Positions 17,685 through 27,271 of a DNA stretch of 61,390 nt are shown here, one piece after another (the first letter of the stretch is position 1; every line of letters begins with the position of its first letter). The notes below the pieces were generated by a model. The model saw nothing but the letters and a program-made list of their open reading frames with translations, did not search any database and was not told the DNA's origin. Origin of the DNA: Mogibacterium timidum ATCC 33093 (GTDB taxonomy: Bacteria > Bacillota > Clostridia > Peptostreptococcales > Anaerovoracaceae); contig NZ_JALU01000010.1 in assembly GCF_000525775.1 (NCBI RefSeq), positions 1 to 61,390 of the forward strand, written 5' to 3'. The position numbers and the translations under genes are program-made.

Positions 17685-19200
17685 TAAGTTTTGGACGGTA
17701 GCACTTGCGGTAATTGTAAGTATTAGTTGTATTTTAGGTCTTTGGACGGTTGTTTATGCACAGGAGCAAAAATCTGAAGCTCCAACAAAAAACGAAGCTG
17801 TTCAAACGGAAGTTGAAGTAAATGTAAGGTATATCTTTGAAGATGAAAAGGTCTTTAAGGAAGAAAAGATAAAGGCTGAGAAAGGACAACCTATTGATAG
17901 CGGAGATCTTCCAATGCTCCCAGATGATATGAAATTCATTGATGAATTTCTGTTTTATGAGGTAAAGGGAGATGGAAAAGATGAGATTATCCGTAAGATA
18001 GCAAAGATAGAGGTTAAGAATAAGGAAACGCAGACGGAAGAAGAAAAGCCAAAGCAGGATAAATGCACTCAGACGGAAGATAAGGGAACGCAGACAGAGC
18101 TTTCTAAAGACGATATTTCAAAAATAGAAAAAGAGGCAAAAGAGCTTCAGGATAAACTTGATAAGTTAAATTGCGAACTTAAGGACAAAGACAAATTAAG
18201 TGATAAGCAAAAGAATAAAATTAAAGACCTTGAAGATGAAATTGATAGCCTGAAAGAAAAAATGAAGAAAGATAAGGGAAATAAGGACTTATCAGAAGAT
18301 ATGAAAAAGGAAATAGATAAGCTGACGGAAAAGGTGAAAGAGCTTGAGAAAAAGGCAACTGAAACAAATAAAGCTCCTGTAACATCACAATCAGTTACAC
18401 CGATTAGTCCTATTTCCGGAATTAAGACAAGTTCAGGTATTTCTCCTCAAACACCACAGACTTCTGTAAGTAGTACCGGTAAAGGCTCATCGGATTCGGT
18501 AAGCTCAGGTAATACTACAAAGGATACCGGTAAAGGCAAAACGGAAGTAAAGGAGAAAGAAAAGGAAGTTCGCTATCCCAATAAGTTAACGGCAAAAGCT
18601 CCTGCGAATAACAGTCAGGATTCATCAATGGGGTCTGCAAGTAAGAGTGTAAACACCAACAAGGGAGTAGCTTCATCTCCGTCAAAGGCGAGAGCATCCG
18701 TTACGGAGAATAAAGATAATGCAAATAAGGAGTATCCGATTCATCATGGAGATAGCAGCGATAACAAAGAAACGGATCAGTATTCGGCAGATGCAAGGCA
18801 GTTTATTACCTTTCAAACGAAAAACGGTAAGACTTTTCATTTAATCATCAATCATGATGAAGATAGTGAGAATGTAATGCTTCTTACGGAAGTATCTGAA
18901 GATGATTTGCTTAACATGGTGGAGAAAAAAGAAGCACCAAAGCAGGAAGTAGTAAAAGAAGAACCTGTTAAGGAAGAAGTAAAGCCTGAGAAGAAGAACG
19001 AAAAGAGTAATTTAGGAACCTATATTATTTTGCTTCTTGTAGTAGGTGGTGCATTAGGAGCAGGCTACTATTTTAAGGTTGTGAAAAAGAAAGAAGATAA
19101 AGAACTTGAAGCCTTAGAGGAGGAAGATGATGATTTCTTTTCTGAATCTGAAAGCGAGGAAGAAATAAATGATGCAGATGAAGTAGAAGATGAAGAATAA
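17659..19200 (+). CDS. DUF4366 (CD1107-type) surface-exposed transfer protein
   Basis: 513 residues. A basic start and hydrophobic stretch (FWTVALAVIVSISCILGLWT) give a signal peptide ending near VYAQEQ. An exported region follows with repeated TQTE motifs, a coiled coil (about 150-235) and a serine/glycine/proline-poor spacer. A C-terminal membrane anchor (GTYIILLLVVGGALGAGYYF) and an acidic cytoplasmic tail complete it. This is the layout of DUF4366 proteins in the same operon position. It probably forms an extracellular part of the mating apparatus. Confidence 0.8.
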   Translation: MKTSLKKNNKFWTVALAVIVSISCILGLWTVVYAQEQKSEAPTKNEAVQTEVEVNVRYIFEDEKVFKEEKIKAEKGQPIDSGDLPMLPDDMKFIDEFLFYEVKGDGKDEIIRKIAKIEVKNKETQTEEEKPKQDKCTQTEDKGTQTELSKDDISKIEKEAKELQDKLDKLNCELKDKDKLSDKQKNKIKDLEDEIDSLKEKMKKDKGNKDLSEDMKKEIDKLTEKVKELEKKATETNKAPVTSQSVTPISPISGIKTSSGISPQTPQTSVSSTGKGSSDSVSSGNTTKDTGKGKTEVKEKEKEVRYPNKLTAKAPANNSQDSSMGSASKSVNTNKGVASSPSKARASVTENKDNANKEYPIHHGDSSDNKETDQYSADARQFITFQTKNGKTFHLIINHDEDSENVMLLTEVSEDDLLNMVEKKEAPKQEVVKEEPVKEEVKPEKKNEKSNLGTYIILLLVVGGALGAGYYFKVVKKKEDKELEALEEEDDDFFSESESEEEINDADEVEDEE

Positions 19201-19202
19201 AC

Positions 19203-19270
19203 GCACCTAAAAACATATTATTTTGGGTGCAAAGTTAGGGCGGGAGAGTAACATCTTTCGCCCTATTTTG
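19203..19270 (+). terminator. Two tandem hairpins before topB
   Basis: GCACCTAAAA (19,203-19,212) pairs with TTTTGGGTGC (19,221-19,230). TAGGGCG (19,236-19,242) pairs with CGCCCTA (19,259-19,265), then TTTTG. The topB ribosome-binding site AGGAGGAAAAC follows at about 19,280. Confidence 0.7.
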
Positions 19271-19294
19271 ATTTATAACAGGAGGAAAACATAG

Positions 19295-20683
19295 ATGAAG
19301 TTAGTTATTGCAGAAAAGCCGAGTGTTGCAATCTCCATTGCAAAGGTTATTGGAGCAAATAAAAAGAAAGACGGATATTATGAAGGAAACGGATATAGGG
19401 TGAGCTGGTGCGTTGGACACCTAATTCAAATGGCAAATCCGGATGCTTATGATGAAAAGTACGCCAAGTGGAATATGGCTGATTTACCGATTATTCCGAG
19501 CGACTACAAGTATGAAGTAGCAAAGGCAACCAAGAAGCAGTTTAACATTCTTAAAAAGCTGATGAATGATAAGGAGGTTGATACGGTTATCAATGCGTGC
19601 GATGCAGGGCGTGAGGGAGAAAGTATTTTTAGACTTGTATATAATCAAGTGAATTGTAAAAAGAAGATGAAACGCCTTTGGATTTCTTCTATGGAAGATA
19701 GTGCGATTAAAGAGGGTTTTGATAACCTAACAGACGGAAAAGACTATGATAATCTCTTTGAATCGGCACAGGCAAGAGCTATTGCGGATTGGTTAGTCGG
19801 AATTAATATTAGTAGGCTCTACTCTTGTCTGTATCAGCAAAATTACAGTGTTGGCAGAGTGCAGACACCTACCCTTGCCATGATTGTAAAAAGAGATGAT
19901 GAGATAGCAAATTATCAGAAAGAAAAATATTACACAGTAGAGCTTTCTATGAATGGATTTACACTCTCCACAGACAGAATTGATGATGAAGTTGCTGCTG
20001 AACAGCTCTTAAATTTAGTAGGCGATAAGATTGAAATAACCAATATTATTCAAAAAGAGAAAATAACAAAGCCCGATTTGCCTTTTGACTTGACAACACT
20101 TCAAAGGGAGTGCAATAAATATTTTGGATATAGTGCCAAGCAGACACTTGACTATGCTCAAAGCCTGTATGAAAAGAAACTGATTACTTATCCAAGAACG
20201 GACAGCAGGTGTTTAACAGAGGATATGATTACAAGTACCATCAATAACATTTTGGGCAAAAATGACTTTGATACAGGGCGCATCAAGACGGTATTTAACT
20301 CTAAAAAGGTTACGGATCACCACGCTATTATTCCGACAATCAGTTCATTAAAGGAAGATGTTTCTAAGCTTCCTCTAAGCGAAGCTAAAGTTTACTTTCT
20401 TATATCCGATAAATTTCACGCAAGTGTAGGTTATCCACTCATTGAAAATACAACAAAGATTGTAGCTTCATTTGACGGTTTTGAATTTACAAGTTCAGGC
20501 AAGGTAATTAAGGATGAAGGCTTTAGCAAATACCTTAAAGAATACAAATCAAAAAAGAGTGAAGATGCTGTATTGCCCGATGTAAGTGTTGGTGATGTTT
20601 TGAGCGTTGAAAATAAAGAGGTTAAAGAAAAATTTACCCAACCTCCGAAACACTTTACTGAGGTTATATTCTATGAAGTGTAG
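19295..20683 (+). pseudogene. topB: DNA topoisomerase III, 5' part split by IME2
   Basis: Residues 1-455 are a type IA topoisomerase: TOPRIM start (LVIAEKPSVA), the acidic motif INACDAGREGE near residue 100, and the active-site tyrosine motif LITYPRTDS near 300. The protein leaves homology after PPKHFTE (20,662) and ends in seven IME2-encoded residues. The frame resumes at 30,378. Precise loss of IME2 gives an uninterrupted 568-residue enzyme without zinc-finger repeats. TopB is a conserved gene of Tn1549-like transfer regions, probably needed for processing the DNA. The break removes the last part of the catalytic core. Confidence 0.9.
20660..20661 (+). repeat. IME2 left attachment dinucleotide (GA)
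   Basis: The IME2 terminus after it reads GGTTATATTCTATGAAG, matching the IME1 terminus. The partner dinucleotide is at 30,378-30,379. Joining them gives HFTE-DTLL, the expected topoisomerase sequence. Confidence 0.7.
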
Positions 20684-20712
20684 ATTAGAAAAATAAAAAG
20701 GGGGAAAAGTCA

Positions 20713-22548
20713 ATGGCTACAAACAAAAAGATAACTGCCCTCTACGAAAGACTTTCTCGTGATGATGAAATGGTAGGGGACAGTAATTCAATTATAAACC
20801 AAAAGAAAATGCTTGAAGATTATGCTAATAAAAATGGCTATACCAATATCTTGCATTTTACCGATGACGGATATTCAGGAGGCTCATTTGAAAGACCGGC
20901 TTGGAAGAAACTCATTGAGGGAGTGGAAAATAACATCATAGATACTGTGATAGTTAAGGATATGAGTCGTGTCGGTCGTGATTATCTTCAGGTAGGCTTT
21001 TATACCGAAGTGATGTTCAGAGAAAAGGGAGTACACTTTATAGCTGTCGCAAATAGTGTTGATAGCAATAAAACAGAAAGTGCCGAATTTGCTCCATTTC
21101 TAAATATTATGAATGAATGGTACATCAGAGATACCAGTAAAAAGATAAAGAGCGTATTAAAGTCAAGAGGATTGGAGGGAGGACATCATACATCAAACCA
21201 TGCTATCTATGGCTATCGTAAAGATAAAGACAATCCAAGCAAATGGATTATTGATGAAGAAGCTGCTGAAGTAGTAAGACGCATATTTCAGATGAGTTTA
21301 GAGGGAAACGGTCCGTATCAAATAGCCAAGATTCTAACAGAAGAAAAAGTTGAAAGACCGTCATATTATCTTGCTCAAAGAGGAATGGGAAACCATATAT
21401 CTAACTATAACTCAACAGAGCCATATCTTTGGAGAGGAACAACCATAAGCAATATTCTAAGTAGACCTGAGTATATGGGACATACTGTGAACTTTCGTAC
21501 CTACAAAGAGTCCTACAAAAGTCATAAAAGCAAGAAAACACCCAAAGACGAATGGATAATCTTTGAAAACACACAAGAAGCCATTATTGATGAAGAAACC
21601 TTTAATACAGTTCAAAAACTTAGAAAGACCATTAGAAGAACAGATAGCGTAGGGATAGCAAATCCATTAACCGGACTTGTTTTTTGTGCAGATTGTGGAG
21701 CTAAAATGTATAACCATCGTGGAAAAGCAGGATTTAAGAGGGATTGGTTAGGAAGAAAAACAGATAAAAGGCGTCCTCTAAAAGATGAATATATTTGTTC
21801 AACCTATAACTTGGCAAGAGGAAATTTTGAAGAAAAATGCTCATCACACTATATCCGAAGTGAAGTTATCAATAAATTAGTTTTAGATACCATAAAGGAA
21901 GTAAGTGAATATGTAAAATTGAATGAAGAAGAATTTATTAAAAAAGTATATTCAACATCAAAGGAGCAACAGGAAAAAACATCAAAGCTATTAAAGAAAA
22001 GATTAGCAAAAGAAGAAAAAAGAATATCTGAAATAAATAGTTTAATCCGAAAGCTATATGAAGATAATGTAAGCGGAAAACTTTCTAATAAGCATTTTGA
22101 TATGATGTTAAAAGATTTTGAAACAGAACAAACAGCATTAGAAAAATCAATAGAGCAAACAAAAGACACATTAAGAGATTTTGAAGAAGACAGTATCAGA
22201 GCCGACAAGTTTATCGCACTTGTAAAGAAATATACTGACTTTAGCGAACTCACAACCCAAATGATCAATGAATTTGTCGATAAGATAGTAGTTCACGAGG
22301 GGAAATGGGAGAATTGTGAGAGGATACAGGAAGTTGAAATATACCTAAATTTTATTGGTAAGTTTGAAATGCCGAAGAAAGAGCCTACAAAAGAAGAACT
22401 TGAGGAACTCGAAAAACTAAGGAAAAAGAGAGAAAAGAAGCGTGAGTACAATTATAGGTATATGAAAAAGGTAAAGGATAGAATTGAAGCAGAGGGAATA
22501 TGTGAAGAGATGCAAGGCAAGAGAGTAACTCAAATAGGAGAAACTTAA
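20713..22548 (+). CDS. Large serine recombinase of IME2
   Basis: 611 residues. The resolvase domain has Ser15 (ALYERLSRDDE) and DMSRVGRDY. The recombinase domain, zinc ribbon (VFCADCGAKMY ... YICSTYN ... CSSHYIR) and a long coiled coil (about 400-470) follow, with a charged DUF4368-like C-terminus (EVEIYLNFIGKFEMP). It is the TndX/TnpX type that excises and inserts mobile elements at GA dinucleotides. Its start is only 51 bp inside the left end of IME2. The third element at 61,022 has the same layout, whereas IME1 keeps its recombinase at the right end. Confidence 0.92.
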   Translation: MATNKKITALYERLSRDDEMVGDSNSIINQKKMLEDYANKNGYTNILHFTDDGYSGGSFERPAWKKLIEGVENNIIDTVIVKDMSRVGRDYLQVGFYTEVMFREKGVHFIAVANSVDSNKTESAEFAPFLNIMNEWYIRDTSKKIKSVLKSRGLEGGHHTSNHAIYGYRKDKDNPSKWIIDEEAAEVVRRIFQMSLEGNGPYQIAKILTEEKVERPSYYLAQRGMGNHISNYNSTEPYLWRGTTISNILSRPEYMGHTVNFRTYKESYKSHKSKKTPKDEWIIFENTQEAIIDEETFNTVQKLRKTIRRTDSVGIANPLTGLVFCADCGAKMYNHRGKAGFKRDWLGRKTDKRRPLKDEYICSTYNLARGNFEEKCSSHYIRSEVINKLVLDTIKEVSEYVKLNEEEFIKKVYSTSKEQQEKTSKLLKKRLAKEEKRISEINSLIRKLYEDNVSGKLSNKHFDMMLKDFETEQTALEKSIEQTKDTLRDFEEDSIRADKFIALVKKYTDFSELTTQMINEFVDKIVVHEGKWENCERIQEVEIYLNFIGKFEMPKKEPTKEELEELEKLRKKREKKREYNYRYMKKVKDRIEAEGICEEMQGKRVTQIGET

Positions 22549-22635
22549 AAAGATGAAAAAGAGCGGAATACAACTAAGTGAGTATAAGGGTATTAACTTA
22601 ATAGTTAATATTTGATTTGAGTAAAAAAAGATTCG

Positions 22636-22705
22636 AATATTTTCGAAATAGAATTGACATATTTTGCTTGTGGTAGTACAATCTATTTAGAAATATATCG
22701 AAATA
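22636..22705 (+). promoter_or_regulatory. Promoter and operator region of the SdpR-like gene
   Basis: TTGACA (22,654-22,659) and TACAAT (22,677-22,682) are 17 bp apart, close to ideal. Flanking copies of an ATTTCGAA/TCGAAATA motif (around 22,640-22,650 and 22,698-22,705) on both sides of the promoter suggest binding sites for the ArsR-type repressor encoded immediately downstream. Confidence 0.65.
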
Positions 22706-22745
22706 GTTTTTGGAGTTATTTAAAAAATTAGAAGAGGTAATTTTA

Positions 22746-23021
22746 GTGGGATTTCCGAATACATTTAAGGCATTAGCAGATCCCGTAAGGCGTGATATTT
22801 TACTTTCCTTAAAGCAAAAATCACTTACAGCGGGAGAGATTGCTGAGAAATATGATTTATCTAATTCAACCATTTCTTATCATTTATCCTTGCTAAAGAA
22901 AGCGGAGTTAGTAACGGAGAGGAAGTATAAGAATTTCATATATTATGACATAAATATATCTGTATTTGAAGAATTGATAATTTGGTTGTCGCAGTTTCAA
23001 GGGGTGGAAAATGAAGAATAA
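22746..23021 (+). CDS. ArsR-family repressor, SdpR-like
   Basis: 91 residues from GTG 22,746, which follows AGAGG and begins at the conserved region (FKALADPVRRDILLSLKQKS). It is a winged helix of the ArsR/SdpR subfamily with recognition helix SNSTISYHLSLLKKA and no clear metal-binding cysteine box. In Bacillus subtilis SdpR represses its own operon with sdpI. Here the gene overlaps an SdpI-like gene by 11 bp, so the same circuit is likely: immunity protein and repressor respond together to a toxin. Confidence 0.82.
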   Translation: MGFPNTFKALADPVRRDILLSLKQKSLTAGEIAEKYDLSNSTISYHLSLLKKAELVTERKYKNFIYYDINISVFEELIIWLSQFQGVENEE

Positions 23022-23898
23022 AAAATGGTATGTGGTAATTATACTGATTAGTTTTTCAGGAAGTATATATCTACTAACTAATGGAAACGGAGGAATTAGT
23101 TTCTATAAGTTGTTTATATTACCAATGATAATCTCAGTATTTAGTATAGTTTTAGGTATTATATCTGGCAGACTTGCAGAAAAAGATAGGTTACCGCATA
23201 AATTAGTATTGCCTATTGCGATGAGCGTTCCTGTGCTATTCGCCATATCACAATATGGGAAGTATATTCTTAATCAATCGAATGAAAACTATACTCAGAA
23301 AATAATTCATGTATTAGTAGCTTTAATTATTATCGCAGTTGGAAATTATTTGCCTAAAACAAAGCCAAGTCGGTTTGTAGGTCTAAAATTTTTCTGGCTT
23401 TTAGATAAACCTGTACTATGGTTTAAAGTGCATAGGTTGGCAGGTTATTTGTGGATTTTATCTGGCGTTTTGATGCTCTCTCTTGGAGTTTCAAATAAAT
23501 GGTTTTGGATAGTGAGTTACGTAATGTTGCTATATGTTATTCCGTTGATATATTCCATTGTGTTATTAAAAAAAGAAAAGGAGAAAAAAATGAAATCATC
23601 AAAGATTAAGCACCTAATTATCAGTAGTATTTTATGCTTAGCCACAGTTGGCATTTTCTTGGTATTTGGCAAAAATTTACCAGATGTAGTACCGGTACAC
23701 TGGGATTCATCTGGAAATGTTAATGGTACGATTGCTAAAAATTATTTAACTTACGGAGCCCCATTTGCATATTTACTTATTAACTTTATTGCATTTGCGA
23801 AGTTTCAAGGAAGTGAAAAAGCAACATGGAAATACTATCTTGTACCATTAAGTGTAATAGCAATTAGTTTCTTGGTAATATTTTTAGCTTTGAGATAA
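23011..23898 (+). CDS. SdpI/DUF1648-family membrane protein
   Basis: 295 residues and about eight membrane segments. The middle (about 105-170) has the SdpI signature (FWLLDKPVLWFKVHRLAGYL after IIAVGNYLPKTKP). The C-terminal part (about 200-290) has the DUF1648 signature LPDVVPVHWDSSGNVNG. In B. subtilis SdpI the DUF1648 part comes first, so the order is reversed or an extra unit has been added. SdpI gives immunity to the SDP killing peptide and relays its presence to SdpR. A similar immunity or sensing role is inferred here. Confidence 0.8.
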   Translation: MKNKKWYVVIILISFSGSIYLLTNGNGGISFYKLFILPMIISVFSIVLGIISGRLAEKDRLPHKLVLPIAMSVPVLFAISQYGKYILNQSNENYTQKIIHVLVALIIIAVGNYLPKTKPSRFVGLKFFWLLDKPVLWFKVHRLAGYLWILSGVLMLSLGVSNKWFWIVSYVMLLYVIPLIYSIVLLKKEKEKKMKSSKIKHLIISSILCLATVGIFLVFGKNLPDVVPVHWDSSGNVNGTIAKNYLTYGAPFAYLLINFIAFAKFQGSEKATWKYYLVPLSVIAISFLVIFLALR

Positions 23899-23964
23899 GA
23901 ACATAGTGCAGAGTAAAATAGCTCCAGACAGATTATTCTGCTGGGGCTATTTTTAGGAGGAATT

Positions 23965-24675
23965 ATGCTGAAAATAAGTAATTTTTCGAAAACCTATAGT
24001 AATGGTCATGTTGCAATTGCTAACTTAAATTTAACAGTAGAAGCGGGTGATATATATGCTTTTATTGGCTCTAATGGTTCAGGTAAGACATCAACTATAA
24101 AGGCTATCGTGGGAATCCATGATTTTGATGGTGAAATCATTGTTAATGGTAAAAAAGTAAACAGAAAAAATGAAATTTATAAAAAAGATATCGCTTATAT
24201 ACCGGATAATCCGGATGTATATGAAAACTTGACAGGATTTCAATATGCCAATTTTGTATCTGATTTATACGAGGTCGAAAAAAATATAAGAGAAGAAAAG
24301 TTAGAGTATTTCTCAAACTTGTTTGAAATGAAATCCTTTCTAAACAATAGAATTTCATCCTATTCACATGGGATGAAACAAAAAATTGTAATTATCTCAG
24401 CATTGATTCATTCCCCTAAGTTATTAGTAATGGATGAGCCTTTTGTGGGATTAGATCCTAAATCATCATATTTGCTAAAAGAAGAAATGAGAAAATTAGC
24501 GAGAAATGGTGGAGCAATTTTCTTTTCAACACATGTTTTAGAAGTTGCAGAAAAGTTGTGTAATAAGATTGCCATGATAGATAATGGACATTTGATTGTT
24601 GAAGGGGAAACAACAGAAATATTAAAAAATTCTGATGGATTAGAGCAATATTTTATGGAGATGATTAAAAAATGA
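23965..24675 (+). CDS. ABC transporter ATP-binding protein
   Basis: 236 residues. Walker A GSNGSGKTST near residue 37, signature SHGMKQK near 135, Walker B LLVMDEP near 155 and the switch histidine in FFSTHV. It resembles EcsA- and BcrA-type ATPases of ABC-2 exporters. It follows a short hairpin region after the SdpI-like gene, sits behind AGGAGGAATT, and overlaps its permease by 4 bp. It probably belongs to the same immunity or export cassette. Confidence 0.85.
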   Translation: MLKISNFSKTYSNGHVAIANLNLTVEAGDIYAFIGSNGSGKTSTIKAIVGIHDFDGEIIVNGKKVNRKNEIYKKDIAYIPDNPDVYENLTGFQYANFVSDLYEVEKNIREEKLEYFSNLFEMKSFLNNRISSYSHGMKQKIVIISALIHSPKLLVMDEPFVGLDPKSSYLLKEEMRKLARNGGAIFFSTHVLEVAEKLCNKIAMIDNGHLIVEGETTEILKNSDGLEQYFMEMIKK

Positions 24676-26219
24676 AAAATACTATCATACTTGTAAAAAA
24701 TCAAGTTATTAATCTCCTTAATATCGGAAACGAAGAGAGAAATAAAAAAGAAACATTGATATATACTTCATTAAGTTTATTTTCTGTATTTTTGTTGGTT
24801 TGTTTGTATAATTTTTTTTCAATAAAATCGATTATAGAAATGGGTTTATATAAGTATGCTGTATCATATGGGGTCTCCATATCATTTTTCTTTGTGGTTT
24901 TAGCAACGATTTTTAAAAGTAATTCTATTTTCTTTTATAACAAAGACTTTGAAATGCTTAGTTCTTTCCCGGTAAAAAAATCTGAAATCATTGCAAGTAA
25001 GTTTTTTATACTATATTTAATAGATTTAATTATATGCGAAAGCATATTGTTACCGGATGTGATGTTATTAGTATTTAAACAATACATCTCAATTGAACTA
25101 TTTTTTATTTTTTTAGTAACAAGCATAATTATCCCTATCATCCCTATGTGTGTAGCTTCTGGTTTAGCGATTTTAATCGAGATGTTAGGTAGTTTATGTA
25201 AAAGAAAAAATATTGTGAATATCATATTATCATTCTTGCTTTTCATGGGATATTTTATAGCTATATCAATGAATCGTGGGGCGAAATATTCAGCATTAGA
25301 AAAAATTATTGAGAATAAGCTTATAAAAATATTTCCTTTAGCAAAGTTATTTTATATAGGAGAAAGTTTATACATTGGAATTGCTATTTTCGTGTTAGCT
25401 TCAGCTGTAATATTCGGTTTGTATTGTACTTTGACGATGAAAAATTATGATAAAATACACCTGTTTCTAAATAGAAGTTCTCAAGGGAAAAGAGATGCTA
25501 ACTTAACTATTAAGATAAAGACACCATTTAGAGCATTGTTTGAAAAAGAATTGAGACGGTATTTAGGCTCAAGCAGTTATGTAATAAATACTTCTTTGGG
25601 AATTATGGTTTTGTGTTTTGTATCGTGTGGATGTATTCTATTTGGAATTTCTAATATAGAAAATCTGTTTGGAATAAGCTCATTGGAATTGATCCTTACT
25701 CAATACGGATCATTGGTTATTGCTTCGTTTCTAATAATGTCTTGCACTACATCATCCTCTATATCGTTGGAAGGCAACAACCTATGGATATTGCAATCAT
25801 CACCAGTGTCTATTGTAAAAGTTGTAAACAGCAAAATAGCAGTAAATATTTTAATACACTTTATAGGATATTTTTTCGCAGTTACAATGATTTTCTTGAA
25901 AGTTAAATTAAATGTGATTCAAATGATTTCGGTATTGGTTGTTCCGATATGTTACTCGTTATTTATTTCTGTAGTAGGACTGTATCTTAACATAAGGTAT
26001 ATGAAATTAAAATGGAATGATGAGATAAGTGTAATAAAGCATAGTACAGCAGCCATACTAACCAATCTTATTGCAATATTTATGATTGCAGTTCCTGTTA
26101 TAATGATGATTTTCTTGCATTTGTCATATCAAGTAACGATGCTTATAATATGCACCTTAATGCTTATTGTTTGTCAAAAATTATATAGAGTTAGTCTATC
26201 TATAAATTTTTGCAAGTGA
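24672..26219 (+). CDS. Large ABC-2-type permease
   Basis: 515 residues with about twelve hydrophobic segments, arranged as two groups separated by a hydrophilic loop near residues 265-295 (FRALFEKELRRYLGSSSYV). Duplicated ABC-2 permeases of this length pair with a single ATPase such as the one overlapping its start. Substrate unknown; context with SdpR/SdpI points to export of, or protection from, a peptide. It ends about 60 bp before a terminator-like hairpin. Confidence 0.75.
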   Translation: MKNTIILVKNQVINLLNIGNEERNKKETLIYTSLSLFSVFLLVCLYNFFSIKSIIEMGLYKYAVSYGVSISFFFVVLATIFKSNSIFFYNKDFEMLSSFPVKKSEIIASKFFILYLIDLIICESILLPDVMLLVFKQYISIELFFIFLVTSIIIPIIPMCVASGLAILIEMLGSLCKRKNIVNIILSFLLFMGYFIAISMNRGAKYSALEKIIENKLIKIFPLAKLFYIGESLYIGIAIFVLASAVIFGLYCTLTMKNYDKIHLFLNRSSQGKRDANLTIKIKTPFRALFEKELRRYLGSSSYVINTSLGIMVLCFVSCGCILFGISNIENLFGISSLELILTQYGSLVIASFLIMSCTTSSSISLEGNNLWILQSSPVSIVKVVNSKIAVNILIHFIGYFFAVTMIFLKVKLNVIQMISVLVVPICYSLFISVVGLYLNIRYMKLKWNDEISVIKHSTAAILTNLIAIFMIAVPVIMMIFLHLSYQVTMLIICTLMLIVCQKLYRVSLSINFCK

Positions 26220-26274
26220 TGTGAAGAAAATACTAATGAACTAATAATAAAATTAAATATAGGGATATTTTCAA

Positions 26275-26353
26275 GAGGATATTTTACACCAAAGTGTAGA
26301 AGTCCTCCTTTTTTATTCTCAAAAACCAAAATCAGAGAGCAGAAAAAGGAGGA
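26275..26353 (+). promoter_or_regulatory. Terminator that can alternatively pair with the sigma-like gene's ribosome-binding site
   Basis: TTACAC-CAAA-GTGTAG with outer AGGA/TCCT and TTTTTT forms a terminator (26,275-26,314). Its 3' arm plus U-tract, TCCTCCTTTTT (26,303-26,313), is perfectly complementary to AAAAAGGAGGA (26,343-26,353), which contains the Shine-Dalgarno sequence of the next gene. The ICE has an equivalent arrangement at 52,577-52,654. Confidence 0.6.
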
Positions 26354-26360
26354 TTACACA

Positions 26361-26777
26361 ATGGACAAAAAAGATTACTACCTTTATGTCAAAGGAAAAG
26401 CGGTTAAGGTCAGTGAAGAAGTCTACAAAGCCTATTGGAAGATAACCGAGCATGAAAAATACCTTATCAAGAAAGATTGGAAAAACAATGTAATACCGTT
26501 TTCAGCACTGGATTATGACGGACACTTTGTAGACAACATCATAGATGAAAGAATAGACTTAGAAAAAATTGTAGAAGTCAAAATGCAAATTGAAGAATTA
26601 AACAAGGCATTAGCTACACTCACAAAAAAAGAAAGAGAGCTGATAGAAGCCATTTTCTACAAAGAAGAAAGTCTAAGGTCGATTGGCAAAAAAGAAAAAG
26701 TAAGCTATCAAGCAATCGGAAAAAGGAGGGATAAAATTTTAGAAAAACTAAGAAAACTTTTAGAAGATAAATTCTAA
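26361..26777 (+). CDS. Sigma-70 region-4-like regulator of IME2
   Basis: 138 residues. The N-terminal half is conserved with the ICE protein at 52,659 (YLYVKGKAVKVSEEVYKAYW, HEKYL). The C-terminal half is a sigma region-4 helix-turn-helix (LTKKERELIEAIFYKEESLR, GKKEKVSYQAIGKRRDKIL). Such ICE proteins (compare Tn916 orf7) are thought to control excision or transfer genes. It stands directly before the DUF3847/MobL block of IME2 and may activate it. A terminator/ribosome-binding-site switch precedes it. Confidence 0.78.
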   Translation: MDKKDYYLYVKGKAVKVSEEVYKAYWKITEHEKYLIKKDWKNNVIPFSALDYDGHFVDNIIDERIDLEKIVEVKMQIEELNKALATLTKKERELIEAIFYKEESLRSIGKKEKVSYQAIGKRRDKILEKLRKLLEDKF

Positions 26778-26786
26778 AAAATGCTG

Positions 26787-26825
26787 AAAGGTTAAGTATC
26801 AAAGAAAGGTGCTTAGCCTTTCTTT
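26787..26825 (+). terminator. Terminator before the IME2 DUF3847 gene
   Basis: AAAGGTTAAG (26,787-26,796) pairs with CTTAGCCTTT (26,812-26,821), with one G-U pair, then CTTTATTT. Confidence 0.65.
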
Positions 26826-26862
26826 ATTTGGAACGCAACAATATTGAAACGGAGGAATGAAA

Positions 26863-27237
26863 ATGAAAGAGTTAGAAAAAGCGATTGATCAATTAAAAAA
26901 AGAAAACGACAGAATAGAAAAGGCACAGAACAGAGCGAAGTTACTCAATCAAAAGATAAACAAACTTAAAAGGAATGCTGAAACAAAAAGAAAGGTACAA
27001 AAAGGTGGAGTATTTGAAGCCTTTGAAAGAGAAATTACAGGTAGGCAAGAAGATACAAATAACGATTTAATCTATGACTTTTTAGACTATGTACTATCAG
27101 ATAACAGGAATAGAGAAAAGTTAAAAGAACTTACAGAAATTCATTTAAGAGAAAAAGAAATCTCCTTAGAAGAAAATTCAAGTCTTGGAGAAGAAAACGG
27201 AAATGATGATTTTGAAGAACCGACTGATGAAGAATAA
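26863..27237 (+). CDS. DUF3847 mobile-element protein of IME2
   Basis: 124 residues from ATG 26,863, which has better spacing from GGAGG than ATG 26,857. Coiled-coil N-terminus (ELEKAIDQLKKENDRIEKAQ) and the shared block GGVFEAFEREITGRQ, with an acidic C-terminus. It is a close homologue of the IME1 protein at 3,864 and has the same neighbours: terminator, oriT-like region and MobL relaxase. A role as accessory mobilization factor is inferred only from this fixed position. Confidence 0.8.
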   Translation: MKELEKAIDQLKKENDRIEKAQNRAKLLNQKINKLKRNAETKRKVQKGGVFEAFEREITGRQEDTNNDLIYDFLDYVLSDNRNREKLKELTEIHLREKEISLEENSSLGEENGNDDFEEPTDEE

Positions 27238-27271
27238 GAAAAACAGAAAATGTATTAGGAATTGAGATAGC

